Shown: positions 52,668 to 61,465 of the stretch, piece by piece
Layout: each line of letters begins with the position of its first letter
Position numbering within the stretch: the first letter of the stretch is position 1
The notes under the pieces: model-generated
Databases searched by the model: none
Seen by the model: only the letters and a program-made list of their open reading frames with translations
Told to the model about the DNA's origin: nothing
Translations under genes and position numbers: made by a program
Assembly: GCF_014650875.1 (NCBI RefSeq)
Contig: NZ_BMVU01000039.1
Span: 1 to 64,000, forward strand
DNA: 64,000 bases
Direction of reading: 5' to 3'
Source of the DNA: Streptomyces minutiscleroticus
GTDB lineage: Bacteria > Actinomycetota > Actinomycetes > Streptomycetales > Streptomycetaceae

Positions 52668-53206
52668 CGCTCCCGCTCCTCACGTCCTTCGAGCGCGCCC
52701 GCACAGCGCTCCTGCCGCGCGCGGCTCTCCAGCTCCTCGCGGAGCCGGGCGAGCGCCCGGTGCAGCGTGCTCTTGACCGTGCCGGCCGACATGCCGAGGG
52801 CGGCGGCCGTCTCCTCCGTGGACATCTGCTCCCAGTGTCGCAGCACCACGACACTGCGCTGCTTGGGAGCCAGCACCCTCATGACGTCCATCAGCAGGGC
52901 GCGGTCGGCGTGCTGCTCGGTGGAGTCCTCCACGGTGGCGTCCGGGAGCTGCTCGGTGGGGACCTCCTCCAGCTTGCGGGCGCGCCACCACTCCGTCCGC
53001 GTGTTGATCATGACGCGGCGCAGATAGGCGTCCGCCAGGCGCTTGTCGGCGATGCCCTCCCAGCGGCCGTACGTGCGCACCAGCGCGGTCTGCAGCAGGT
53101 CCTGGGCCTCGACCGGGTCGGGCACCAGGCGCCGGGCGCTGCGCAGCAGCGCGTCCTGTCGCATGCGGACGTACTCCTCGAATCCGAGCACCTCGCCCTG
53201 CGCCAT
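52655..53206 (-). CDS. sigE: ECF RNA polymerase sigma factor SigE
   Basis: 183-residue ECF (SigE/RpoE-type, SigE family of actinobacteria) sigma factor that controls the cell-envelope stress regulon. Region 2 is FEEYVRMRQDALLRSARRLVPDPVEAQDLLQTALVRTYGRW; region 4 is LAPKQRSVVVLRHWEQMSTEETAAALGMSAGTVKSTLHRALARLREEL. It has no anti-sigma gene; activity is set by transcription through CseBC. GGAGG lies 8 nt before ATG 53206, which is chosen over an upstream in-frame start at 53269. First gene of sigE-cseA-cseB-cseC. Confidence 0.96.
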   Translation of the reverse strand: MAQGEVLGFEEYVRMRQDALLRSARRLVPDPVEAQDLLQTALVRTYGRWEGIADKRLADAYLRRVMINTRTEWWRARKLEEVPTEQLPDATVEDSTEQHADRALLMDVMRVLAPKQRSVVVLRHWEQMSTEETAAALGMSAGTVKSTLHRALARLREELESRARQERCAGALEGREERERCAA

Positions 53207-53602
53207 CACGACCGCCTCCGCTCCCCGTGTCCGACCTGTCCGCCGTCGGTGTCCCACTGCTTCGCGCACCGCTGCATGCGGTACGCCGAAGACGCTACGG
53301 AGGCGTTGTCACGGGGTTGTCCGAAGCAGCCTGCGGGGAGCCCTCGGCTGTCCGTCGGTTGTGTAACGAAAGTAGGGGCGGGGTAAGGGCGCGTAGGAGT
53401 TCAGGGGGTAATGGCCTGAATTGTCCGGGCGGCGGACGGGTGTCACGAGGCGCGAACGACCGGTTCCGCTGTGTGCCGCTTGTGCGGAGCCTGTGCCGTC
53501 CGTGAGGACCGCGGGCGCTGTGAACCCGCGGGCGGTGCGGGCCTACGGGCGGTGCGGGTGCCGCGGACGCTGTGAACCCGAGGGAGCCGCGGGCCCCGCG
53601 GG
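53207..53602 (-). promoter_or_regulatory. sigE upstream region with three spaced YTGTCCG sites
   Basis: 396 bp without a gene between mutY and sigE. TTGTCC (53317-53322), CTGTCC (53348-53353) and TTGTCC (53421-53426) occur on the plus strand, 31 and 73 bp apart (about 3 and 7 helical turns); each is followed by G, so the core is YTGTCCG. They are candidate CseB sites. A small hairpin CCGCGG/CCGCGG (53587-53601) may terminate mutY. The promoter hexamers are not certain. Confidence 0.45.
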
Positions 53603-54526
53603 TCAGCCCAGCGGCAGCCGGTACAGGCCGCCCGCCATCGGTTCGACGAGGCCGTCGGCGACGAGGCCGTCCAGGGCGCGCGCCCGCTGGACCGGCTCGT
53701 CCCACACCCGGTCGAGGACCGCCTGCGGCACCGGGGCGACCGCCTCGCGCAGCACCGCCAGCAGCCGTCCGCGCACCTGGCGGTCGGTGCCCGCGTACGT
53801 CTGGCCGCGCCGCGGCGGTCCCTCGTGGGCGGGCTTGCCGGCCAGCCGCCACGCGCACAGCGCGGAGATCGGGCACCGGGCGCAGTTCTCGTTCTTGGCC
53901 GTGCAGATCAGGGCCCCGAGCTCCATGGACGCGGCGGCCCAGCGGGAGGCGGTCCGCTCGTCCTCCGGCAGCAGCTCGCGGGCCAGCCGGCGCTCGGCGG
54001 CCGTGGTGGCGTTCGGCGGGTACTGCACGCCGGTGACGGCGCGCGCGAACACCCGGCGCACGTTCGTGTCGAGCACCGCGTGCCGCTGCCCGTACGCGAA
54101 GGACGCCACGGCCGCGGCGGTGTACTCGCCGATGCCGGGCAGCGCGAGCAACTGCGCGTGCTCCATGGGCACGTCGCCGCCGTGCCGTTCCGTTATGGCG
54201 ACCGCGGCGCCGTGCAGCCGCAGGGCGCGGCGCGGATAGCCGAGCCGTCCCCAGGCGCGGACGGCCTCGCCCGGCGCCTCGGCGGCCAGGTCGGCGGGGC
54301 GGGGCCAGCGCGCGAGCCACTGCTCGTACACCGGCAGCACCCGGTTCACGGGGGTCTGCTGCAGCATGAACTCACTGACCATCACCCCCCACGGCCCCGC
54401 GTCGGCGCGCCGCCACGGCAGGTCGCGGGCGTTCTCCTCGAACCAGTCGATGACGGGAGCGTGCAGACCGGCGGCCGCGGAGGCGGCGGACGGGATGCTG
54501 TGCGTGGGCTTCGTAGGCGCAGTCAT
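53603..54526 (-). CDS. mutY: A/G-specific adenine glycosylase
   Basis: Removes adenine mispaired with 8-oxoguanine in base excision repair. 307 residues. The catalytic region is PWGVMVSEFMLQQTPVNRVLPVYEQWL, the helix-hairpin-helix is LPGIGEYTAAAV followed by the catalytic Asp in LDTNVRRVFAR, and the [4Fe-4S] cluster motif is C-x6-C-x2-C-x5-C (CTAKNENCARCPISALC). The C-terminal 8-oxoG-recognition domain is short. GAAGGG lies a few bases before ATG 54526. The position next to disA and radA is conserved in Streptomyces. Confidence 0.96.
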   Translation of the reverse strand: MTAPTKPTHSIPSAASAAAGLHAPVIDWFEENARDLPWRRADAGPWGVMVSEFMLQQTPVNRVLPVYEQWLARWPRPADLAAEAPGEAVRAWGRLGYPRRALRLHGAAVAITERHGGDVPMEHAQLLALPGIGEYTAAAVASFAYGQRHAVLDTNVRRVFARAVTGVQYPPNATTAAERRLARELLPEDERTASRWAAASMELGALICTAKNENCARCPISALCAWRLAGKPAHEGPPRRGQTYAGTDRQVRGRLLAVLREAVAPVPQAVLDRVWDEPVQRARALDGLVADGLVEPMAGGLYRLPLG

Positions 54527-54762
54527 GGCCCTTCGATCCTGCCACGGCGGGCGGTGGAGGCGGGGCACGCGGGGCCGGGGGAGGCATATGACCGCGCCAA
54601 TGGACGCGGACGGCGCCGCGGTGACCGCGGCACCCGGCCGCCCGGCGGCCGGACCGGGGGCGGGCCGCGGGCCGGGCGGGGAGCCGTGGGCGGGGCGGGG
54701 GCCCGGTCGCCGGGCCCGGCCGGTCGTACGGGCCCCCGCCCCGCAGGCCCCCGCCCGGCGAG

Positions 54763-54863
54763 CCCGTATCCGGAGCCTCCCTTCCACGACCCCCGTATTC
54801 CGGAGACCCCTCATCCGACGATCCCCGTATCCGGAGACCCCATCCAACGACCCCGTATCCGGC
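54763..54863. repeat. Degenerate ~30-bp tandem repeats upstream of mutY
   Basis: CCCGTATCCGG (once with an extra T) recurs at about 54763, 54792, 54824 and 54852, in units of 28-32 bp ending in a CCGACGA- or CCAACGA-type junction. The full intergenic region 54527-55268 (742 bp) otherwise shows no gene I can support; short open frames within it lack conservation signs. Confidence 0.65.
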
Positions 54864-55268
54864 ACTCGCACCCGGTGGGTACTCACCCGGTGAGCACTCA
54901 CCTGACGAGCGGTCGTCCGACGGGTACCGGCCGGTCCCTCGTGACGGGTGCCGTATCGAGTGGCGTGTCCGAATAGCTCGTCCCCGCGCGGCGGGTGGCG
55001 CAGCTCACTCCCCGCGGACCGTGCGGTGCTCCCCGGGCCGGGGCGGCGGCGATGACGCCGCGCGCGAGCCCCGGCGGCGCGGAACGGCGATGCCGGTCAC
55101 CGAGCGTGTGCGCGGTGGCTTTTTCGTCACGTGGTGCGACGGCCGTGTGCGCCGTCTGACGGAACATCAGGAGTACGGGCGATCAACTGGAATGATGATC
55201 GGGAAAAGTTGTGCCTCAGGCGGCGGGTGAGAGAAGCCGACGGCGTGATCTCTCGTACAGTTTGCGCC

Positions 55269-56117
55269 GTGGGATCTCTGCGCAATCCGGTCGGGCCGCT
55301 TCCCTCCTCCATCTACTGGCGACGGAGGGCCGTTCTGCTGTCCGTGGTGCTGCTGTTGGCACTGCTGGCCACCTGGATCGTCACCACCGGGGGCAGCGGT
55401 GGCGGCAACGGCTCGGACCAGTCCAACGGCAAGAATCCCGCGCCGTCGATCACGCCCGGACCGTCGAGTTCCGGCCCGGCGATCAGCCAGCACCCCGGGG
55501 GCCGTGACGAGTCGGGCGACTCGGACGGCTCGTCCGGTTCCGGTTCCGGTGACGGGGGCTCGGGCGACTCCGGCGGCTCCGGCGGATCGGCCGGGTCCGG
55601 CGGTGCCGTGGGCGCGGGCGGCGGCTCCGTCGGTACGGGCACCGTCGGCTCCGGGGGCGGCACGGTCGAGGACGGCGGTCCCGCCGACACGGTCCCGGCC
55701 GGCTCCTCCCTGCCCGACTGCACCGCGGGCGACGTGAGGCTGACCGTGCGCAGCGAGCACAACAGCTACGCGCCCGGCGAGAAGCCCTCCTTCAAGCTGA
55801 CCGCGGAGAACACCTCGGGCAAGGACTGCAAGGTCGACCTCGGCCCGAAGGCGACCGAGGTGACGATCACCCACGCCAACGCGGACGACCCGTACTGGTC
55901 GTCGGCCGACTGCGCCACGGCCTCGGACAGCCTGCTGTTCCGCGTCCCGGCGAAGGACAGCGTCACCCGCACCGTCGAGTGGGACCGGAAGCCGAGCGAC
56001 GCCGACAAGTGCAGGACGAAGCCCTCGGGTTCGGCGGGCGCGGGCACGTACCTGGTGGAGGCCAAGGCCCCGAAGCTCACGAAGGCCCAGACGTCGTTCG
56101 TACTGAAGAAGGACTGA
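55269..56117 (+). CDS. Secreted or membrane-anchored protein with Gly/Ser linker, function unknown
   Basis: 282 residues. A short cytoplasmic N-terminus with YWRRR is followed by one hydrophobic helix (~20-40), a ~100-residue Gly/Ser/Asp/Thr linker, and a ~120-residue compact beta-rich domain (LPDCTAGDVRLTVRSEHNSYAPGEKPSFKLTAENTSGKDCKVDLG...). Conserved cysteines at DCTAG, KDCKV, ADCAT and DKCRT suggest two disulfides. It resembles an Ig-like/DUF4232-type adhesion or sensor fold, but I cannot assign it. Leaderless: TACAGT (55256-55261) ends 7 nt before GTG 55269. It is convergent with disA. Confidence 0.75.
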   Translation: MGSLRNPVGPLPSSIYWRRRAVLLSVVLLLALLATWIVTTGGSGGGNGSDQSNGKNPAPSITPGPSSSGPAISQHPGGRDESGDSDGSSGSGSGDGGSGDSGGSGGSAGSGGAVGAGGGSVGTGTVGSGGGTVEDGGPADTVPAGSSLPDCTAGDVRLTVRSEHNSYAPGEKPSFKLTAENTSGKDCKVDLGPKATEVTITHANADDPYWSSADCATASDSLLFRVPAKDSVTRTVEWDRKPSDADKCRTKPSGSAGAGTYLVEAKAPKLTKAQTSFVLKKD

Positions 56118-56150
56118 CCCCCGCCGGACCGGAGGACCGACCGCTCATCG

Positions 56151-56168
56151 GGCCGGGAGACCGGCCCG
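56151..56168. terminator. Hairpin between the secreted-protein gene and disA
   Basis: GGGCCGG (56151-56157) pairs with CCGGCCC (56162-56168) around GAGA, 33 bp after the secreted-protein stop. It is followed by two copies of CTGCCGGACCGGAGGGCCG (from about 56170). It may terminate both convergent units. Confidence 0.55.
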
Positions 56169-56297
56169 CTGCCGGACCGGAGGGCCGACCTGCTGCCGGA
56201 CCGGAGGGCCGGGTGGCCGTCGGGGCGGGCGTGGGTGTCCCGACAGGGCGGACGCGTCCCGCCGGGCCCGAATCCGGGTCCGGGCCAGGGCCCGGGC

Positions 56298-57422
56298 TCA
56301 GACGTAGCGCTCCAGGATCGACGACTCCGCCAGCCGCGACAGGCCCTCGCGCACGCTGCGGGCCCGGGCCTCGCCGACGCCGTCGACCGTCTGCAGGTCG
56401 TCGACGCTCGCGGCGAGCAGCTTCTGCAGCCCGCCGAAGTGCTCCACGAGCCGGTCGATGATCGCGCCGGGCAGCCGCGGCACCTTCGCGAGGAGCCGGA
56501 AGCCGCGCGGCGAGACGGCCGAGTCGAGCGCCTCGGGCGAGCCGGTGTAGCCCAGCGCGCGGGCCACCGTGGGCATCTCCAGCAGCTCGGCGTGGCTGAG
56601 CTTGTCCAGCTCGGACAGCGCCTCCTCGACGGTGCGGGACCGCTTGGCCGTCGGCTCGGGCACGTAGTCGCGCACGACGAGCTCGCGCTCGGGCTCCACA
56701 CCGGCGATCAGCTCGTCGAGCTGCAGCGCGAGCAGGCGCCCGTCGGTACCCAGCTCCACCACGTACTCGGCGATCTCCGTGGCGATCCGCCGGACCATCT
56801 CCAGGCGCTGCGCCACCGCCGACACGTCCCGGACGGTGACCAGGTCCTCGATCTCCAGGGCGGAGAGCGTGCCGGCGACCTCGTCGAGGCGCAGCTTGTA
56901 GCGCTCCAGGGTCGCCAGCGCCTGGTTCGCGCGGGACAGGATCGCCGCCGAGTCCTCCAGGACGCGGCGCTGGCCGTCGACGTAGAGCGCGATCAGGCGC
57001 ATGGACTGGGAGACGGAGACGACGGGGAAGCCGACCTGCTTGCTGACGCGGTCGGCGGTGCGGTGCCGGGTGCCGGTCTCCTCGGTGGGGATGGTGGGGT
57101 CCGGCACCAGCTGCACGCCCGCGCGCAGGATCTTGGTGATGTCCTTGTCGAGGACGATGCCGCCGTCGAGCTTGCACAGCTCGCGCAGCCGGGTCGCGGT
57201 GAACTCGACGTCCAGCACGAACCCGCCGGTGCACATCGCTTCCACGGTCTTGTCGGAGCCGAGCACGATCAGTCCGCCGGTGTTGCCGCGGAGGATCCGC
57301 TCCAGGCCGTCGCGCAGCGCCGTGCCGGGTGCCACGGCGCTCAGTGAGGCGCGCATCAGCCCATCGGCACCGGAGCTCCCACCGGACTTTCCGGGAGCTG
57401 CTGCCCGGTCGTTGGCTGCCAC
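56298..57422 (-). CDS. disA: DNA integrity scanning diadenylate cyclase DisA (c-di-AMP synthase)
   Basis: 374-residue octameric enzyme that makes cyclic di-AMP from two ATP and scans DNA. The N-terminal DAC domain has KLDGGIVL (86-88 DGG where many homologues read DGA) and GTRHRTA with RHR (119-121); a helical spine (~150-300) and a C-terminal helix-hairpin-helix DNA-binding domain (LLAASVDDLQTVDGVGEARARSVREGLSRLAESSI) follow. GTG 57422 is set by GGAGGAG 4 nt upstream. It follows radA on the same strand by 69 bp, so they are likely co-transcribed. In Streptomyces c-di-AMP affects osmotic balance and cell-wall hydrolase expression. Confidence 0.96.
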   Translation of the reverse strand: MAANDRAAAPGKSGGSSGADGLMRASLSAVAPGTALRDGLERILRGNTGGLIVLGSDKTVEAMCTGGFVLDVEFTATRLRELCKLDGGIVLDKDITKILRAGVQLVPDPTIPTEETGTRHRTADRVSKQVGFPVVSVSQSMRLIALYVDGQRRVLEDSAAILSRANQALATLERYKLRLDEVAGTLSALEIEDLVTVRDVSAVAQRLEMVRRIATEIAEYVVELGTDGRLLALQLDELIAGVEPERELVVRDYVPEPTAKRSRTVEEALSELDKLSHAELLEMPTVARALGYTGSPEALDSAVSPRGFRLLAKVPRLPGAIIDRLVEHFGGLQKLLAASVDDLQTVDGVGEARARSVREGLSRLAESSILERYV

Positions 57423-57491
57423 TGCACTCCTCCGGTCGCAGGTTTCCGGTCGCCCACAGGTTCGTACGGACGGGCGAGACCAGGGCAAAGT

Positions 57492-58904
57492 CTACCGGCG
57501 GTCCTCCTCCTCCCGTGGGGCCTCTCGGCGACGTGAGCGGGGCAGCACGCGCAGAGCGTCTCCCATGTCGGCCACTTCCAGGACCTTCATACCGGGCGGG
57601 ATCTTGCCGGGGTCGGCCGGTACGAGCGCGTGCGTGAAGCCCAGCCGGTGCGCCTCGGCGAGCCTGCGCTGGACCCCGGTGACCCTTCTGACCTCGCCCG
57701 CGAGGCCGACCTCGCCGATCGCGACGAGGTTCTTGGGCAGCGGGGTGTCGCTGGCGGCGGAGGCGAGCGCCAGCGCCACGGCGAGGTCGGCGGCCGGCTC
57801 CGACAGTTTCACGCCGCCCACGGTCGCGGAGTAGATGTCCCGTTTCCCCAGGGCGCTGATCCGGCCGCGCTGCTCCAGGACGGCCAGCATCATCGAGACG
57901 CGGGAGGTCTCCAGGCCGGAGGTGGTGCGGCGGGGGGAGGGGATCTGCGAGTCGACGGTGAGCGCCTGCACCTCCGCGACCAGCGGGCGGCGGCCCTCCA
58001 GGGTGACGGTGAGGCAGGTCCCGGGCACCGGCTCGTCGCGCCGGGTCAGGAACAGGCCGCTGGGGTCGGCGAGGCCGGTGATGCCCTCGTCGTGCAGCTC
58101 GAAGCAGCCGACCTCGTCGGTCGTGCCGTAGCGGTTCTTGACGCCGCGGACCAGGCGCAGGCGCGCGTGCCGGTCGCCCTCGAAGTGCAGGACGACGTCC
58201 ACCAGGTGCTCCAGCAGGCGGGGGCCCGCGATCGCGCCGTCCTTGGTGACGTGGCCGACCAGCAGCGTGGACATGCCGCGCTCCTTGGAGGCGCGGATCA
58301 GGGCGCCGGCCACCTCGCGCACCTGGGCCATGCCGCCCGGGGCGCCGTCGATCTCCGGGGAGGCCACCGTCTGCACGGAGTCGAGGATCAGCAGGGAGGG
58401 CTTGACCGCGTCCAGGTGGCCGAGCACGGCGGCGAGGTCGGTCTCGGCGGCCAGATACAGGTGGTCGTGGATGGCGTGGATGCGGTCGGCGCGCAGCCGC
58501 ACCTGGCTCGCCGACTCCTCGCCCGTCACGTACAGGGTGCGGTGCTCCTCGCTCGCGGACTTGGCGGCCACGTCGAGGAGCAGCGTGGACTTGCCGACGC
58601 CGGGCTCGCCCGCGAGGAGCACCACCGCGCCGGGCACCAGGCCGCCGCCGAGCACCCGGTCGAACTCGGGCACGCCGGTGGAGCGGGCGGTGGCCTGACG
58701 GCCGTCGACCTGGCCGATGGGCAGGGCGGAGGTGGTGACGCGGCCGGGGGCCGTCGTGCGGACCGCGGGCGCGCCGCCGTACTCCTCGATCGTGCCCCAC
58801 GCCTGGCACTCGGGGCAGCGGCCGAGCCACTTGGCCGTCTGCCAGCCGCATTCGGTGCAGCGGTAGGACGGCCGGTCCTTCGCGGTCTTCGTACGGGCAG
58901 CCAT
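57492..58904 (-). CDS. radA: DNA repair protein RadA
   Basis: 470 residues; a hexameric helicase that promotes branch migration in recombination. N-terminal zinc finger C-x2-C-x10-C-x2-C (Cys16, 19, 30, 33); RecA-like domain with Walker A GEPGVGKST (~99-107) and Walker B LLILDSVQT; the RadA motif KNRYG (canonical KNRFG); and a C-terminal Lon-protease-like domain (VGGVKLSEPAADLAVALALASA). Leaderless: TACGGT (58912-58917, minus strand) ends 7 nt before ATG 58904. The partner disA gene follows; RadA inhibits DisA in other bacteria. Confidence 0.95.
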   Translation of the reverse strand: MAARTKTAKDRPSYRCTECGWQTAKWLGRCPECQAWGTIEEYGGAPAVRTTAPGRVTTSALPIGQVDGRQATARSTGVPEFDRVLGGGLVPGAVVLLAGEPGVGKSTLLLDVAAKSASEEHRTLYVTGEESASQVRLRADRIHAIHDHLYLAAETDLAAVLGHLDAVKPSLLILDSVQTVASPEIDGAPGGMAQVREVAGALIRASKERGMSTLLVGHVTKDGAIAGPRLLEHLVDVVLHFEGDRHARLRLVRGVKNRYGTTDEVGCFELHDEGITGLADPSGLFLTRRDEPVPGTCLTVTLEGRRPLVAEVQALTVDSQIPSPRRTTSGLETSRVSMMLAVLEQRGRISALGKRDIYSATVGGVKLSEPAADLAVALALASAASDTPLPKNLVAIGEVGLAGEVRRVTGVQRRLAEAHRLGFTHALVPADPGKIPPGMKVLEVADMGDALRVLPRSRRREAPREEEDRR

Positions 58905-59048
58905 GGACGAAACCGTAACCGGCCCCACTGACAACGCCGCCGCTGCCCCGTTCCGGCGGGCAGCGGGACAACGGCGGGCGGTGGGGCGGTGGGCGGCGGG
59001 GCGCGACGTGTCCCGGCCGTCCGCCGGGTCCCCGCCGCACTCCTGCGG

Positions 59049-59165
59049 ACTCCTGCCGCACCCCCCGGGGACTCCTGCCGCACCCCCCGGGGACTCCTGC
59101 CGCACCCTGCGGACTCCTGTCGGACTCCTGTCGGACTCCTGTCGGACTCCTGTCGGACTCCTGTC
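59049..59165. repeat. 11-bp and 22-bp tandem repeats in the radA divergent promoter region
   Basis: GGACTCCTGTC is repeated five times without error at 59111-59165. Before it, a 22-bp unit (ACTCCTGCCGCACCCCCCGG plus GG) occurs twice at 59049-59092 and starts again at 59093; 22 is twice 11, so all share ACTCCTG. The 571-bp gap 58905-59475 has no gene I can support; an A/T-rich stretch (about 59385-59440) before the plus-strand gene may be its promoter. Confidence 0.9.
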
Positions 59166-59475
59166 GGACTCCTGCGGGCCCGGCGCGGATCCGGCGCGGG
59201 CCGCGTCGGCCCCGCGCGCCGACCTCGTGCAGTTCCTGTGCCGAGCTCGCGCCGTGCCTCTGCCGGGTCCGCGCCACGCCTGCGCCGGACCAGCGCCGGA
59301 CCCGCACCGGGCCTTCGGCGGTGATCGATGCGTGATCGTTTTCCGGTCACCGTCCGGCGGGAACGGCAGCGGAACCAACGATTCCTGTCCCCTATCGAGG
59401 GATCGTTTCACCCGTACGGATTAAAACTGCTCAACCAGGGAGAAGGGGCCACCTTCCGGCCCCTACGGTCGCACG

Positions 59476-61281
59476 GTGATGAGCAGGAGTCCGGAAACCT
59501 TTCAGCACACGACCGGCCGCACGACCGGCGCGACCGGCTCGCCCCGTGCGCACAGGACGGCGCGCGATCTGTCGGCCGCGCGCACGCTGGCGCAGCGCCC
59601 GCCGGCGCGCTACGAGCCGTACCTGGACGGCCTGTTCACCTACTGCCTGTCCGTCCTGTGCGACCACGACCTCGCGACCGCCGCCCTGGGCGACGCCCTC
59701 GCGCTCGCCGAGCGCCGGGGCACCCGGGCCCCCGGGGACCACCGCGCCTGGCTGTACGCGCTCGTCCGCTGGTCGTGCCTGCGCCGGCTGGCGGAGGCAC
59801 GGCGCGGCCGGCACACGGGCCACGCCCAGGGGCGCCCCCGCACCGCGTACGGCCCGGGCGGCACCGCCGGGACGCCCGCGAGCGCCCAGGCCGGTCCCCA
59901 CGCGGCGGCCGGCGACCCGGAGCGGCCGCCCCTGTCCGCCGCCGAGGAGAGCCGGCGCCGCCGCGAACTGCGCCTGCTGGCCTGGCCCGAGGCCGCCGGT
60001 ACCACCCCGGAGCAGCGCGAGGCGCTGGAGCTGGCCGTACGCCATCAGCTCGCCGCCCATGAGGTCGCCGCCGTCCTCGGCACGGAGCCGGCCACCGCCC
60101 GCGAGCTCCTCGCGTCGGCCGCCTGCGAGGTCGAGCGGACCCGCGCGGCCCTGGCCGTCGTCGAGACCGGCACCTGCCCGGGCGTCGCCCGGCTCGCCGG
60201 CCACAACCAGCTGGTGCTCAGCTCGACCCTGCGCCGCGAGCTGGTCCGGCACGTCGACGACTGCCCGCGCTGCCGCCGCACCGCCGAGCGCGCGACCCCT
60301 GGGGCCTGGCCCGGCACCAGCGTCACCCCGGACGCCCTGCCCGTGATCGAGGCCCCGCGCGCGGCGGTCCACCAGGCCATGGCGCACGTCTCGCGCGCGC
60401 GGGGCACCGCTCCGCGCTTCGACCGGCGCGGCTTCCCCATGGACCCCAAGGACCACGCGGCCCGCCGCGACCGGCTGCGCTCGCGCGCCGTCACGACCAC
60501 GGTCGTCGCCACCGTCGTCGCCGCGCCCGTCCTCGCCCTGTGGGCGGCCTACCGCGGAGCGCCCCTCACGGGGGAGGGCCAGGACGGCCGCCCGATCGCC
60601 GCGGGCGAGGACCGCGGGGCGGACGGGCTCTCCGGGGAGCGGGCGGGCGCGTACGAGAACGCGGGCAACGCCGACACGGAGCCGGACCCCGGCCTCACCG
60701 AGGACAGCGGGTCCGACGTCTCCGTGGAGGTCCTCGGCGCCGCCGGCCGGCAGGGCGCGCTGACCGTCGAGGCGGTCTCCGACGGGGACACCACGCTCGT
60801 CACGCTGCGGGCGTCGGGCGACGCACCGGTGGACTGGTCGGCGCGGACCGGCGCCTCCTGGCTCTACCTGAGCCGCTCCTCGGGGACGCTCGCGGCCGGC
60901 GAGTCGGTCACGGTCAAGGTCTACGTGGACCACCTGCGCGAGCCCGGGGGCCACTGGACGGCGCGCGTGGCGATCGCCCCGGCGGGCGCGGTGGTCACGA
61001 TCGACGGGTACGGCCCCGCGCACCCGACGCGGCCCGGCCGGCCCGACCCGGCCCCGAGCACGCCCCACTCGACCCGCCCGGACCCGACGACTCCCGGGCC
61101 GACCCGGCCGGACCCGACCACCCCGCCGCCGAGCCCGGACCCGGTTCCCAGCGATCCCACGCCGTCCGAGCCGCCGCCCACGGACTCCCCGCCCTCCGAC
61201 CCCGACGGCGGTTCCGTCCCGCCCCCGTCCGACGGCGGCGACAGTGGCGACAGCGGCGACCCGAGCCCGTCGGGCACCTGA
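59476..61281 (+). CDS. ECF-sigma-like / ZAS anti-sigma-like / BACON-domain membrane protein
   Basis: 601 residues. Residues ~45-110 resemble ECF sigma region 2 (LFTYCLSVLCDHDLATAALGDALALAERR...AWLYALVRWS) and ~175-225 region 4 (EQREALELAVRHQLAAHEVAAVLGTEPATARELL). At ~255-268 there is an anti-sigma zinc motif HVDDCPRC (Hx3Cx2C; His259, Cys263, Cys266). One transmembrane helix (~338-358) leads outside to a beta-rich BACON-like domain (~405-495) and a Pro/Ser/Asp tail. This order resembles ECF sigmas fused to a membrane-anchored sensor. Acidic core residues of region 2 are poorly kept, so promoter binding is unproven. Leaderless: TACGGT (59464-59469) is 6 nt before GTG 59476. Confidence 0.78.
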   Translation: MMSRSPETFQHTTGRTTGATGSPRAHRTARDLSAARTLAQRPPARYEPYLDGLFTYCLSVLCDHDLATAALGDALALAERRGTRAPGDHRAWLYALVRWSCLRRLAEARRGRHTGHAQGRPRTAYGPGGTAGTPASAQAGPHAAAGDPERPPLSAAEESRRRRELRLLAWPEAAGTTPEQREALELAVRHQLAAHEVAAVLGTEPATARELLASAACEVERTRAALAVVETGTCPGVARLAGHNQLVLSSTLRRELVRHVDDCPRCRRTAERATPGAWPGTSVTPDALPVIEAPRAAVHQAMAHVSRARGTAPRFDRRGFPMDPKDHAARRDRLRSRAVTTTVVATVVAAPVLALWAAYRGAPLTGEGQDGRPIAAGEDRGADGLSGERAGAYENAGNADTEPDPGLTEDSGSDVSVEVLGAAGRQGALTVEAVSDGDTTLVTLRASGDAPVDWSARTGASWLYLSRSSGTLAAGESVTVKVYVDHLREPGGHWTARVAIAPAGAVVTIDGYGPAHPTRPGRPDPAPSTPHSTRPDPTTPGPTRPDPTTPPPSPDPVPSDPTPSEPPPTDSPPSDPDGGSVPPPSDGGDSGDSGDPSPSGT

Positions 61282-61465
61282 GGCCGCCGGGCCGCGACCG
61301 CGGCCGGGAGCGGAAGCGGGACGTGCGGCGCGTGCGCACCGCACGCGGGCTCCGCGCGCCCCGGACACCGGCCGGCGTACGGAGCGGGCGGCCCGGGACG
61401 CCGTTCGGGAGCGCCGGGCCGCCGGTCCCGGAGCGCCGTTCGGAGCACCGGGTCCGGGAGGCCGC

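Noticed and set aside
55090..55230. Small open frame (about 46 codons, starting MPVTERVRGG) upstream of the secreted-protein gene
   Set aside because: No ribosome binding site or leaderless hexamer and no recognisable pattern; insufficient support.
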